Below, one piece after another: positions 35,902 through 43,733 of a stretch of DNA of 46,602 nt. Made by a program: the position numbers and the translations under genes. Within the stretch, counting starts at the first letter, position 1. Every line of letters starts with the position of its first letter. A model generated the notes under the pieces. That model saw only the letters and a list, made by a program, of their open reading frames with translations. It made no database searches and was not told the origin of the DNA. The stretch is from Wenzhouxiangellaceae bacterium (GTDB lineage Bacteria; Pseudomonadota; Gammaproteobacteria; Xanthomonadales; Wenzhouxiangellaceae). The stretch covers positions 6,131 to 52,732 of the forward strand of contig JAGXKW010000016.1 in the NCBI GenBank assembly GCA_018334995.1, read 5' to 3'.

Positions 35902-37404
35902 ATGTCAGCCGTCGTCAGTCCTGTTTCCGAATCCGAAGGGATTCAAGCACGCCAGCAATCGGTCACCGTCGCCCTGGCCGAAGGCGACGGGATCGGTCCG
36001 GAGATCACCGCCGCGACCTGCCGCATTCTCGAAGCCGCCGGCGCGCCGGTGCGCTTTGAAACGATTGCCGTCGGCGAAGCCTGTTACCGCCAGGGCGTGA
36101 CCTCCGGCATTCCCGGCGAGGCCTGGGACGCGATACGCCGCCACCGGGTGCTGCTCAAGGGACCGATCACGACCCCGCAGGGCAGCGGCTACAAGAGCCT
36201 CAACGTCACGCTGCGCAAGGCGCTGGGCTTGTTCGCCAACGTGCGGCCGTGCCGGTCGCTGCACCCGGTCGTAGCGTCGCGCCATCCGGACATGGACGTC
36301 CTGATCGTGCGCGAGAACGAGGAAGACACCTACGCCGGCATAGAGCACCGGCAAACCGCCGAGGTGACGCAGTGCCTGAAGCTGATTTCGCGGCCGGGCA
36401 GCGAGCGAATCATCCGCTACGCGTTCGAGCTGGCGCGCTTGCAGGGCCGGAAAAAAGTCACTTGCATGACCAAGGACAACATCATGAAGGTCACCGATGG
36501 CCTGTTTCATCGCGTTTTCAACGAGATCGCGGCGGCCTATCCGGATATCGAAGCGCAGCATCTGATCATCGATATCGGTACCGCGCTGATGGCCGACCGT
36601 CCCGAAGAATTCGACGTCGTCGTGACGCCCAATCTCGTCGGCGACATCCTTTCCGATGTCGCCGCGCAGATTACCGGCTCGGTGGGACTGGGCGGGTCGG
36701 CCAACATCGGCGAGGGCTGCGCCATGTTCGAGGCGGTGCACGGTTCGGCGCCGGACATTGCCGGTGCCGACGTGGCCAACCCCTCCGGCCTGCTGCTGGC
36801 GGCGTGCGACATGCTGCGCTACGTCGGCCAGGCAGAAACCGCGCAGCGGGTGGAGAATGCCTGGCGGGTAACGCTCGAACAGGGCGCGCACACCGCCGAT
36901 ATCCACCGCCCCGGCCACAGCCGGGAAAAGCTTGGAACGCGCGCGTTTGCCCGGCGCGTGTGCCAAAACCTCGGGCACCGACCGGAAACGCTGGAAGCCT
37001 CCGGCGCCGTCGCCCTGCCGCGCGCCGAAGCGTCCTGGCGGCCGATCCGGAACAAGCCCGAAAAGCGACTGGTCGGGGTGGACGTGTTCGTCGATTTCGA
37101 CGAGGCCGGACGCGCGCCGGCGGCCCTGGGTGAGCGGTTGCGGGCGCTGGCCTGCGACGATACCCTCGATTTGCGCCTGATCACCAATCGCGGCGTCAAG
37201 GTATGGCCCGACGGCTTGCCCGAGACCTGCTGTACCGACCACTGGCGGTGCCGCTTCCGGGCGCCCGAAGGTGGTTTCATCGCGCACGCCGCGGTCGTCG
37301 CGCTGCTCGGTCGTCTCGAGCGTGCCGGCATCGACTTCATCAAGACCGAGCATCTCTATACCTTCGACGGTGAACCGGGCTTCGCGCTGGCGCAGGGCGA
37401 GTGA
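35902..37404 (+). CDS. icd: NADP-dependent isocitrate dehydrogenase (Thermus type)
   Basis: The 500-residue protein belongs to the beta-decarboxylating dehydrogenase family. It carries VALAEGDGIGPEIT (24-37), the substrate loop GYKSLNVTLRKALGLFANVR, LIVRENEEDTYAGIEH, MTKDNIMKVTDGLFHRVF and the NAD(P) segment EAVHGSAPDIAGADVANP. The C-terminal extension of about 150 residues (RPIRNKPEKRLVGVDVFVDF to LYTFDGEPGFALAQGE) is that of the Thermus thermophilus-type enzyme of about 500 residues, not of E. coli Icd. The ATG at 35902 is set by the family start; the ribosome site is weak. It is divergent from a LysR gene, which is unusual for a TCA-cycle enzyme. Confidence 0.9.
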   Translation: MSAVVSPVSESEGIQARQQSVTVALAEGDGIGPEITAATCRILEAAGAPVRFETIAVGEACYRQGVTSGIPGEAWDAIRRHRVLLKGPITTPQGSGYKSLNVTLRKALGLFANVRPCRSLHPVVASRHPDMDVLIVRENEEDTYAGIEHRQTAEVTQCLKLISRPGSERIIRYAFELARLQGRKKVTCMTKDNIMKVTDGLFHRVFNEIAAAYPDIEAQHLIIDIGTALMADRPEEFDVVVTPNLVGDILSDVAAQITGSVGLGGSANIGEGCAMFEAVHGSAPDIAGADVANPSGLLLAACDMLRYVGQAETAQRVENAWRVTLEQGAHTADIHRPGHSREKLGTRAFARRVCQNLGHRPETLEASGAVALPRAEASWRPIRNKPEKRLVGVDVFVDFDEAGRAPAALGERLRALACDDTLDLRLITNRGVKVWPDGLPETCCTDHWRCRFRAPEGGFIAHAAVVALLGRLERAGIDFIKTEHLYTFDGEPGFALAQGE

Positions 37405-37474
37405 TCGGTAATCGCATCGGCTCGTCGCGGGCCTGGGGCGGGCATTGGCGGGATCTCGGGATTACCGGTGGCTG

Positions 37475-38764
37475 TCAGTCCGCCGCGACGCTACGCTTTG
37501 CGTCGGCGCGTTCCCGAAGCTGGTGGGCGATCAACGCGCGCCACAGATTCATGCGTCGCCGGGTCCGCTTGCCATCGCCCAGGCGAATGATGTTGCGGTA
37601 GAAAAACGACATCGCGGCGAAACCGTTCGCCGCCTTGACCAGGTCGTTCGACGAATGCGGTCCCAGCCAGCCGGGGCCGAGTCTGAAATGCCGTTCCGGG
37701 GCCGGCAACTCGTCGAGTTCGCCTGAAAGGAGTTTGCCTGCGGCCCTCGGGTCGAGGCACAGCGGACGGCCGATGCCGATCACCGCCACACCGTCGTCTA
37801 CGGCGGCTTCCATTGCGCTTCGCGTGCGAAAGCCGCCGGTCACCATCAGCGGTGTTCGCGCGGATTTGATGACCTCTTCGGCGTAGCCCATGAAGTAGGC
37901 CTCGCGCGCCCGCGTCGATTCGCGTACCTTTTTTTCGAACACCGGCTCGAGACCGTCGAAGCCGAGCATGCGCGGTTGTTCGTAGTTGCCGCCGGAGATC
38001 TCGAGCAGGTCGATGCCCTCGGCTTCGAGCATCCCGACCACGCGCAGGCAGTCGTCGAACGAGAACCCGCCCTTCTGGAAATCCGACGAGTTGAGCTTGA
38101 CCGTCAGCGCCTTGCCCGGGCCGATGGCTTCGCGCACCGCGCGCACGATCTCGATCAGCAGCCTGGCGCGGTTTTCAAGACTGCCGCCCCACCGATCGGC
38201 GCGCTTGTTGGCCAGCGGATTCAGAAATTCCGAAACCAGGTAGCCGTGCGCCGCGTGCACCTGGATGCCGTCGAATCCACAGTTGCACAGCTCCCCGGCG
38301 CTGATCGAGAACCGTCGGACGACGTCCAGAATTTCGTTTTCGTCGAGCGCGCGCGGCTTGCCGAACAGCCCGCCCGGCATCTTCATCGCCACCGCCGACG
38401 GCCCGACCGGTTCTGCGGCAACGGCCTTGGGCGACTGCCGGCCGGCGTGCGAGATCTGGGCGATCCCGAGCGCGCCGCCGGACTTCGAGGCCGCCGCGAA
38501 ACGGCGCAGACCCTCGCGCGCCTGCTCGTCCTGCGTCCCATCGACCACCACGTTCGCCGGGCGTTCCCTGAAGCGCGCATCGACCATGATGTTGCCGGTG
38601 AGCATCAGCCCGACGCCGCCTTCGGTCCAGGTCCGGTAGGCGCGCTCGATGTGCTCGCCGGCAACCCCGCCGGGCTCGGCCAGCCCCTCGGTCATTGCGG
38701 CCTTGGCGATCCGGTTCGGGAGTTCGAGGCCGCAGGGCAGGATGAATGGGGTTTTCAGGGACAT
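37475..38764 (-). CDS. NADH:flavin oxidoreductase / Old Yellow Enzyme family
   Basis: The 429-residue TIM-barrel flavoprotein shows LPNRIAKAAMTEGLAEP (15-31, FMN site), QISHAGRQSP near 103-112, GFDGIQVHAAHGYLVSEFLN and ADRWGGSLENRARLLIEIVRA (phosphate-binding and catalytic segment). VTGGFRTRSAMEAAVDD and IGIGRPLCLDP follow near 310-345. There is no Fe-S/NAD C-terminal module of the 2,4-dienoyl-CoA reductase type, so it is a single-domain OYE relative. Substrate is likely an activated alkene. It is divergent from the membrane sulfatase-like gene, with a 113-base gap. Confidence 0.9.
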   Translation of the reverse strand: MSLKTPFILPCGLELPNRIAKAAMTEGLAEPGGVAGEHIERAYRTWTEGGVGLMLTGNIMVDARFRERPANVVVDGTQDEQAREGLRRFAAASKSGGALGIAQISHAGRQSPKAVAAEPVGPSAVAMKMPGGLFGKPRALDENEILDVVRRFSISAGELCNCGFDGIQVHAAHGYLVSEFLNPLANKRADRWGGSLENRARLLIEIVRAVREAIGPGKALTVKLNSSDFQKGGFSFDDCLRVVGMLEAEGIDLLEISGGNYEQPRMLGFDGLEPVFEKKVRESTRAREAYFMGYAEEVIKSARTPLMVTGGFRTRSAMEAAVDDGVAVIGIGRPLCLDPRAAGKLLSGELDELPAPERHFRLGPGWLGPHSSNDLVKAANGFAAMSFFYRNIIRLGDGKRTRRRMNLWRALIAHQLRERADAKRSVAAD

Positions 38765-38877
38765 GCGGTGTACCTTGTCTTTGGTTTGCTGGTTTGTCGG
38801 TTTGCTCGCCTGGTGCAGCCGCGTTCATCGAAACTATGGCATGTTGGGGGAATGTTGCAAATCAATAGCGTATCGAA

Positions 38878-40524
38878 GTGCCAGTGAACCGGGAAACCGT
38901 ATCGACCAGGCGCATCATGCGCGTGTTGATCGCCGTTGGCGCCATCAACCTGGTCCTGATCCTGCCGTTGTGGTGGCGCGACGGTGCCTCGGGCAGCGCC
39001 TGGCTGATTCCGGAGCTCGGCCTGGTGCCGCTGCTGACGCTGTGGCCCGCCGCCCGTCGGTCCCGCTGGCTGCCGTGGGCGCTCGCGGCATTGTTGACGT
39101 TCGCCTTTGCGGCACTGCTGGGCGATGCGCTGGTGCGGGCCGTGTACAGTCGACCTCTCAACGTTCTTCTGGATCCCTGGCTGCTGCGCGCCGGATTCCA
39201 CCTGCTGGACGGCAGCCTGGGGACAACGGCCGCGGTCCTGGCCGCGGTCCTGGCGGCGCTCGGCGTAGTGGCTACGGCGATGGTGATGCGGGCGTTGATC
39301 CGGCGCACGCTTGTCCCTGTGCCGAAGCGGCTTCATCCGCCGATCGCAGCAGTCCCGCTCCTCGTCGTGGCGGGTGTCTGGCTTGCGCCCGCCGACGGCA
39401 TTGTCCGGCCGGCGCTTCTCGATCTGGTCCAGACTCAGTCGGAACAGGTACGCGCAACGGTGGCCGAGCGCGAAGCGCTGCTGGCGCGGGCCAGGTCGCA
39501 ACGCATGGAGGCGCAATCGATACCGGCGCTGGCCGGGCGCGACGTGGTCGTGGTATTCGTCGAATCCTACGGCGTCAGCGCGCTGGATCAGCCGCGCTAT
39601 GCCGAAACCCTGGGTCCGTTGCTGGAAAGCGCCGAAGCGCGCCTGGCCGAGTCGGGTCTCGGCGCTGTTTCCATGCGCATGGAATCGCCGATTCGCGGCG
39701 GCCAGTCGTGGCTGTCGCACGCCTCCGTGCTCAGCGGCCAGCCGATCGACAACGATTACTGGTACTCGCTGCTGCTCGATTCGGGTCAGGGATTCCTCAC
39801 CGACGATTTCCGGCTGACCGGCCACACGCCGCTGGTCGTGGCGCCAGCCATCGTGCGCCCCTGGCCCGAGGCGCGCTCACTGGGGTTCGAGAAGATCTAC
39901 CCGGCCGCTGCGCTTGAATACGGGGGGCCGAAATCCGGCTGGGTGGGAATTCCGGACCAGTACACGCTGCACCGCTACAGTCGCCACCTGCGGCGCGAGC
40001 ACACCGGCCCGATATTCAGCCTGCTGTTGCTCATCAGCAGCCACGCGCCGTGGTCGCCCGGCCCGCCGCTGGTCGACGACTGGAATCGGCTGGACCGGGA
40101 AAATCCCTGGCCGGCCTGGCAGGTTCCGGAAAAGGACTCGCTGGCGTACTGGCGCGATACCGACCGATTAAGAGCCCGGTATCCCGACTCGCTGGCCTAC
40201 AGCCTGGAGGCGGTGTTTTCGTGGGCCGCGCGCGACTTGCCCGAAGACGCGCTGCTGATCGTGCTCGGCGATCACCAGGCCGCGCCGCTGATCACCGGCC
40301 ACGGCGCCGGCTCCGACGTGCCGGTGCACATGATCAGTGCGGATGAATCGCTGCTCACCCGCCTGGCGAATTCAGATTCGGGCGGCGCGGCGATGAGCGG
40401 CGGGCTCGCGCTGCCGCCGGTCTCGTCATACACGCCCGGGCTGGAAACGCTGCGCTTCGCTCTGCGAGGGCTGCAACTGGATCAACAGGCAACCGGCCGC
40501 TCCCTTTCCGCTGCGCTAAGATGA
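38878..40524 (+). CDS. Membrane alkaline phosphatase-superfamily (LTA synthase/sulfatase-like) protein
   Basis: The 548-residue protein opens with about four membrane spans in residues 14-170 (VLIAVGAINLVLILPLW, LVPLLTLWPA, WALAALLTFAFAALLG, VPLLVVAGVWLAP). A periplasmic sulfatase-like domain follows: GRDVVVVFVESYGVSAL (metal-binding Glu), RGGQSWLSHASVLSG in the nucleophile region, SLLLLISSHAPWSPG and VLGDHQAAPLI (Asp-His metal ligands). This architecture suits transfer of phosphoglycerol or similar groups to envelope glycans or lipids. It starts at a GTG (38878, with another at 38884); no ATG is better placed. The opine-type dehydrogenase follows by 39 bases. Confidence 0.82.
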   Translation: MPVNRETVSTRRIMRVLIAVGAINLVLILPLWWRDGASGSAWLIPELGLVPLLTLWPAARRSRWLPWALAALLTFAFAALLGDALVRAVYSRPLNVLLDPWLLRAGFHLLDGSLGTTAAVLAAVLAALGVVATAMVMRALIRRTLVPVPKRLHPPIAAVPLLVVAGVWLAPADGIVRPALLDLVQTQSEQVRATVAEREALLARARSQRMEAQSIPALAGRDVVVVFVESYGVSALDQPRYAETLGPLLESAEARLAESGLGAVSMRMESPIRGGQSWLSHASVLSGQPIDNDYWYSLLLDSGQGFLTDDFRLTGHTPLVVAPAIVRPWPEARSLGFEKIYPAAALEYGGPKSGWVGIPDQYTLHRYSRHLRREHTGPIFSLLLLISSHAPWSPGPPLVDDWNRLDRENPWPAWQVPEKDSLAYWRDTDRLRARYPDSLAYSLEAVFSWAARDLPEDALLIVLGDHQAAPLITGHGAGSDVPVHMISADESLLTRLANSDSGGAAMSGGLALPPVSSYTPGLETLRFALRGLQLDQQATGRSLSAALR

Positions 40525-40563
40525 AGCCTTCGACGCTTTGACCCGTGTGCTGAGGCAAGACCG

Positions 40564-41640
40564 ATGAAAATTACCGTACTGGGCGCTGGCGCCGGGGGCA
40601 CGGCAGTGGCCTTCGATTGCGCGAATCACGGGCACGAGGTTCGCCTGTTCGATTTTTCGCGCTTCTCCGACAACATCGCCGCGATTGCGGCGCGAGGCGA
40701 GATCGTCGCGCAGGGCGATATCGCGGGGGCGGCGGACATTGCGTACGCAGGCCACGACATCGACCTTGCGCTCGAAGGCGCCGAATTGATCTACGTGGTC
40801 GGGCCCGCCTACAGTACGGAACCGTTCGGCGAGGCCGTGGCAGGCAAACTGCGCGCGGGCCAGACGGTCATCGTTACCCCGAGCTCCTGCGGCGGCGCGT
40901 TGGCGTTCAAGAAAGCGGCCGGACTTGCGCTGGACGACGACGCGATTCGTGTCGCCGAAACATCGACGCTGCACTACGCGGTGCGCTTGATTGCGCCGGC
41001 GAAGATCCGCGTGTTCCTGAAGCTCAGGGCCGGCAACCTTCTGGCGGCGCTGCCGAATACGCATACCCGGGCGGTCCGGGAGCTGGTATCGGACGTGTAT
41101 CCGGGCATGGAGGCGGCCGGGAGCGTCTTGCAGACCAGCCTTCAGAACGCAAATCCAATCATCCATCCGGCAGTCACGCTCGCCAACGCCGCGCGTATCG
41201 AGATGACCGGCGGCGACTTCCTCTTCTACGAGGAAGGCGTGAGCGACTCGGTCGGGCGTCTGATCGAGGCGCTGGACAACGAGCGCATCGCGATCGGCGA
41301 AAGACTGGGTCTTGCTGTACTGCCCGATCCGGTAATGGGTATGCGGCAGGGCTATATGCTCGAGAACAACTACGGCGCCGCCTATCGCGAAGCGCCCGGT
41401 TTCAAGGGCATCGGCGCACAGCCTCAGCTGGATCACCGTTATCTCAACGAGGACGTCGGCTTCGGTCTGGTGTTCATGTCGGCGCTGGCCGAGCAACTGG
41501 GCGTCGAAGTCCCGGCAATCGAGGCCGTGATCGCTTTTGCATCGGTCGTCATGGCCCGGGACTACAAGGCCGAGGCACTCCGAACGCCGGCCGCGCTGGG
41601 CATCGCGAATCGATCGGCCGAAGAACTGGCTGACTTGTAA
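40564..41640 (+). CDS. NAD/NADP octopine/nopaline (opine) dehydrogenase family
   Basis: The 358-residue protein has a Rossmann start ITVLGAGAGGTAVAFDCANHGHEVRL (3-28) and the C-terminal opine dehydrogenase domain. Asn-Pro-Ile-Ile-His201 (NANPIIHPAVTLANAARIE) carries the catalytic His, and EGVSDSVGRLIEALDNERIAIGERLGL is the helix that follows. These enzymes reductively join an amino acid and an alpha-keto acid, or run in reverse to degrade opines. There is no nicotianamine-synthase-like gene nearby, so a metallophore role is not supported. It is 39 bases after the membrane sulfatase-like gene and 50 before tspO. Confidence 0.87.
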   Translation: MKITVLGAGAGGTAVAFDCANHGHEVRLFDFSRFSDNIAAIAARGEIVAQGDIAGAADIAYAGHDIDLALEGAELIYVVGPAYSTEPFGEAVAGKLRAGQTVIVTPSSCGGALAFKKAAGLALDDDAIRVAETSTLHYAVRLIAPAKIRVFLKLRAGNLLAALPNTHTRAVRELVSDVYPGMEAAGSVLQTSLQNANPIIHPAVTLANAARIEMTGGDFLFYEEGVSDSVGRLIEALDNERIAIGERLGLAVLPDPVMGMRQGYMLENNYGAAYREAPGFKGIGAQPQLDHRYLNEDVGFGLVFMSALAEQLGVEVPAIEAVIAFASVVMARDYKAEALRTPAALGIANRSAEELADL

Positions 41641-41690
41641 AGCAAACGCGCCGAACCGTGCGCAGATCGGATTGGTCAGGAGCAATTTCG

Positions 41691-42209
41691 ATGACGCAGA
41701 TTCACAATCCACCGAGTCTTTCCCCGATCCGGCAGACACTCGGGCTTCTCGCCTGGCTGGCGCTGAGTTTCCTTATTGCCTTTGTCGGGGCCGTCGCCTC
41801 GATCAACGCGCCGACGTTCTATGGCCAGCTCGTCCAGCCGGACTGGGCGCCGCCAGCCCGGCTGTTCGGCCCGGTCTGGACCACGCTTTTCATCATGATG
41901 GGCTTCGCCGCGTGGCTGGTCTGGCGTCGCGGCGGCTTCGGCGCGCAGCGCGGGCCCTTGCTGCTTTTCCTGGCACAGCTGGCCTTCAACGGCCTGTGGA
42001 GCTGGCTGTTCTTCGCCTGGGCGCTTGGAGGATGGGCCCTGGTCGACATCGCGATCCTCTGGCTGCTGATCGCCGCCACCATTGCGGCCTTCTGGCGTAC
42101 CAGCCCACTCGCCGGATTGCTGCTGGTCCCCTATATCGCGTGGGTCAGCTTCGCCGGCGTGCTCAACTACACCCTCTGGCAACTCAACCCGCAGATCCTG
42201 GGCGGATGA
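41691..42209 (+). CDS. tspO: TspO/MBR family membrane protein
   Basis: The 172-residue protein has five membrane helices with TspO hallmarks: WAPPARLFGPVWTTLFIMMG in the second helix region, LAQLAFNGLWSWLFFAW in the third and LLLVPYIAWVSFAGVLNYTLWQLN in the last. TspO binds tetrapyrroles and is linked to stress and porphyrin handling. GGAGC lies 7-8 bases before the ATG. It is probably cotranscribed with the opine-type dehydrogenase. Confidence 0.93.
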   Translation: MTQIHNPPSLSPIRQTLGLLAWLALSFLIAFVGAVASINAPTFYGQLVQPDWAPPARLFGPVWTTLFIMMGFAAWLVWRRGGFGAQRGPLLLFLAQLAFNGLWSWLFFAWALGGWALVDIAILWLLIAATIAAFWRTSPLAGLLLVPYIAWVSFAGVLNYTLWQLNPQILGG

Positions 42210-42365
42210 GGCGCCGGCCGGGATTACCTATCCAGGCTGATCGACGATCGCATCGGCAAGAAAACCAGCCGCCGATCCTCTTGATGCTTCGCTGTTGGCA
42301 ATTGCTCGCCTCGGTTGCCCGGGGGCAGGAAACCCGACGGGATGCGGCACCCGCTCGATCAGGGA

Positions 42366-42983
42366 TCAAAGTATGACGATGCCCAGCAGCGCCAGGCCGG
42401 AAAGAACCAGCGCATAAGCCAGCAGCGCCAAAAGCCCGTCGTTGGCGATCAGCGAGAGTCCGAATGCCGCCAGGGCCACGCCGCCCAGCGAACTGGTGAA
42501 AGGCACGATTTCCAGCGGCGGGAGAATCAATGCGATCATGACGCATGCCCCGGCGGCGGAGCGGGCGCCGCCCTGGTAGGTGAGCATCCTGAGCCGGGGG
42601 CGCAACGGCTTGTCCATCAACCGGGCCGGCCGATGCAATACTCTCAACGCCTGTTTCAATCGAAACGAAGATATCGACCGGTTCAGAAGCCATTCGGGCA
42701 GCCAGAAATAGTCGCGCTGCAGCAGCAGTTGAATGGCCACCAGCAGCACGAATGCGGCGATTACCGTGGGCAGACCGGGAATGCCGCTGAGCGGGGAGGC
42801 CAGAATCAGCCCCGCGGCCAGCACCAGCGGGCCGAACGAACGCGGTCCCACCGCGTTCATGATCGAGCGGACGCTGACGTGCGTTCGATGATGAGCCGCG
42901 TGGTCGATTCGCCCGAGCATCTCCGCTAGATTGATCGGCTCTCCGGTCACTTGCTGCATTTGCCGGGATGCGGCGCTATTCAT
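42366..42983 (-). CDS. ExoD family exopolysaccharide-synthesis membrane protein
   Basis: The 205-residue protein carries the ExoD pattern: VRSIMNAVGPRSFGPLVLAAGLI (around 40-62), SPLSGIPGLPTVIAAFVLLVAIQLLL, then RDYFWLPEWL and LIANDGLLALLAYAL at the end, with four membrane spans. ExoD affects exopolysaccharide and alkaline tolerance in rhizobia; its mechanism is unknown. It overlaps the end of chaB by eight bases, so the two are cotranslated. The frame upstream of 42983 is not protein-like. Confidence 0.88.
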   Translation of the reverse strand: MNSAASRQMQQVTGEPINLAEMLGRIDHAAHHRTHVSVRSIMNAVGPRSFGPLVLAAGLILASPLSGIPGLPTVIAAFVLLVAIQLLLQRDYFWLPEWLLNRSISSFRLKQALRVLHRPARLMDKPLRPRLRMLTYQGGARSAAGACVMIALILPPLEIVPFTSSLGGVALAAFGLSLIANDGLLALLAYALVLSGLALLGIVIL

Positions 42984-43212
42984 CCCGCTTCCGCTTCCAC
43001 TCGTCGTTGTCGTCCTTGGCATACTTTTCCTTGACCGCATTCCAGGCGACGCGATGCGCCGTTTTCTCGCGGCTGGAGCTCCCGCGACGGTCCTTGGAAG
43101 AGTCGTACTGGTCAAAGGCCGAATTGAAGGCCTCGCGGTAGATGGTCTGGGCTCGTCGCGGGAGATTTTCCCTGACCTGGTCGGGCAGATCCTCATTCTT
43201 CTCGTATGGCAT
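42976..43212 (-). CDS. ChaB family protein
   Basis: The 78-residue protein matches ChaB: MPYEKNEDLPDQVRENLPRR at the start, then AQTIYREAFNSAFDQY and EKTAHRVAWNAVKEKYAKD. ChaB was once called a cation-transport regulator but its function is unproven. The ending WKRKRDE is basic and may bind nucleic acid; that is speculation. Start set by the family. It is operonic with exoD. Confidence 0.93.
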   Translation of the reverse strand: MPYEKNEDLPDQVRENLPRRAQTIYREAFNSAFDQYDSSKDRRGSSSREKTAHRVAWNAVKEKYAKDDNDEWKRKRDE

Positions 43213-43733
43213 GGTGGCCGTATCCTCTTGTCTTTGGGTCCGTCTTGAGCATGGGCCGAGCATAGCCTTCAGCAAGCCACACCATAACGTACGGCCATCT
43301 CCGTCAATCGTCCGTTGCCGGCGGATTCGGGTTGTCCGATTCGCTGCACACGAAAAAGGGTTGAACGTCCTGCCGGCCCAAACGACCGGAAAGCCGATAC
43401 TGTTGCAATTCCGGAATCAGGACGCGTATCCTCCCTGCAGGCTTCCGCGCCCGAAAGCCATCTCGTTCTCCAACAGTCGAATGACAAGCGGTGTACGATT
43501 CAGAGCCGTCCCCCAGATAGTGTGATGCGCGTGTACAGGCAGTGCCTGGTATTGCCAACCATCTTGCCGACGGTATTCAGCGAGTGCCTGGAGATCGCGC
43601 CACCTTTCTCCCTGCGGCACTGTGTGCGGAAGCGGCAAAAACATGACACTCATGCTGCATGCAGATGTTCCCGCCCCAGACGGCGCCGGCGGGTCTGTCA
43701 AGGCCGCTCTTTCAGCAATGCAACCGCCCTCTG
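43213..43733. other. Region between chaB and the histidine kinase; possible decayed gene
   Basis: On the minus strand (about 43304-43701) two frames read in sequence look protein-like. The upstream frame has RWRDLQALAEYRRQDGWQYQ and ALPVHAHHTIWGTALNRTPL, with HTIWGTA weakly like a Nudix C-terminal block. The downstream frame has IPELQQYRLSGRLGRQDVQP to a stop. It could be a frameshifted gene. I see no ribosome site or clear family. Confidence 0.25.

Noticed and set aside
40564..41640. Staphylopine/pseudopaline-type metallophore cluster
   Set aside because: No nicotianamine-synthase-like gene, exporter or TonB receptor is near the opine-type dehydrogenase.
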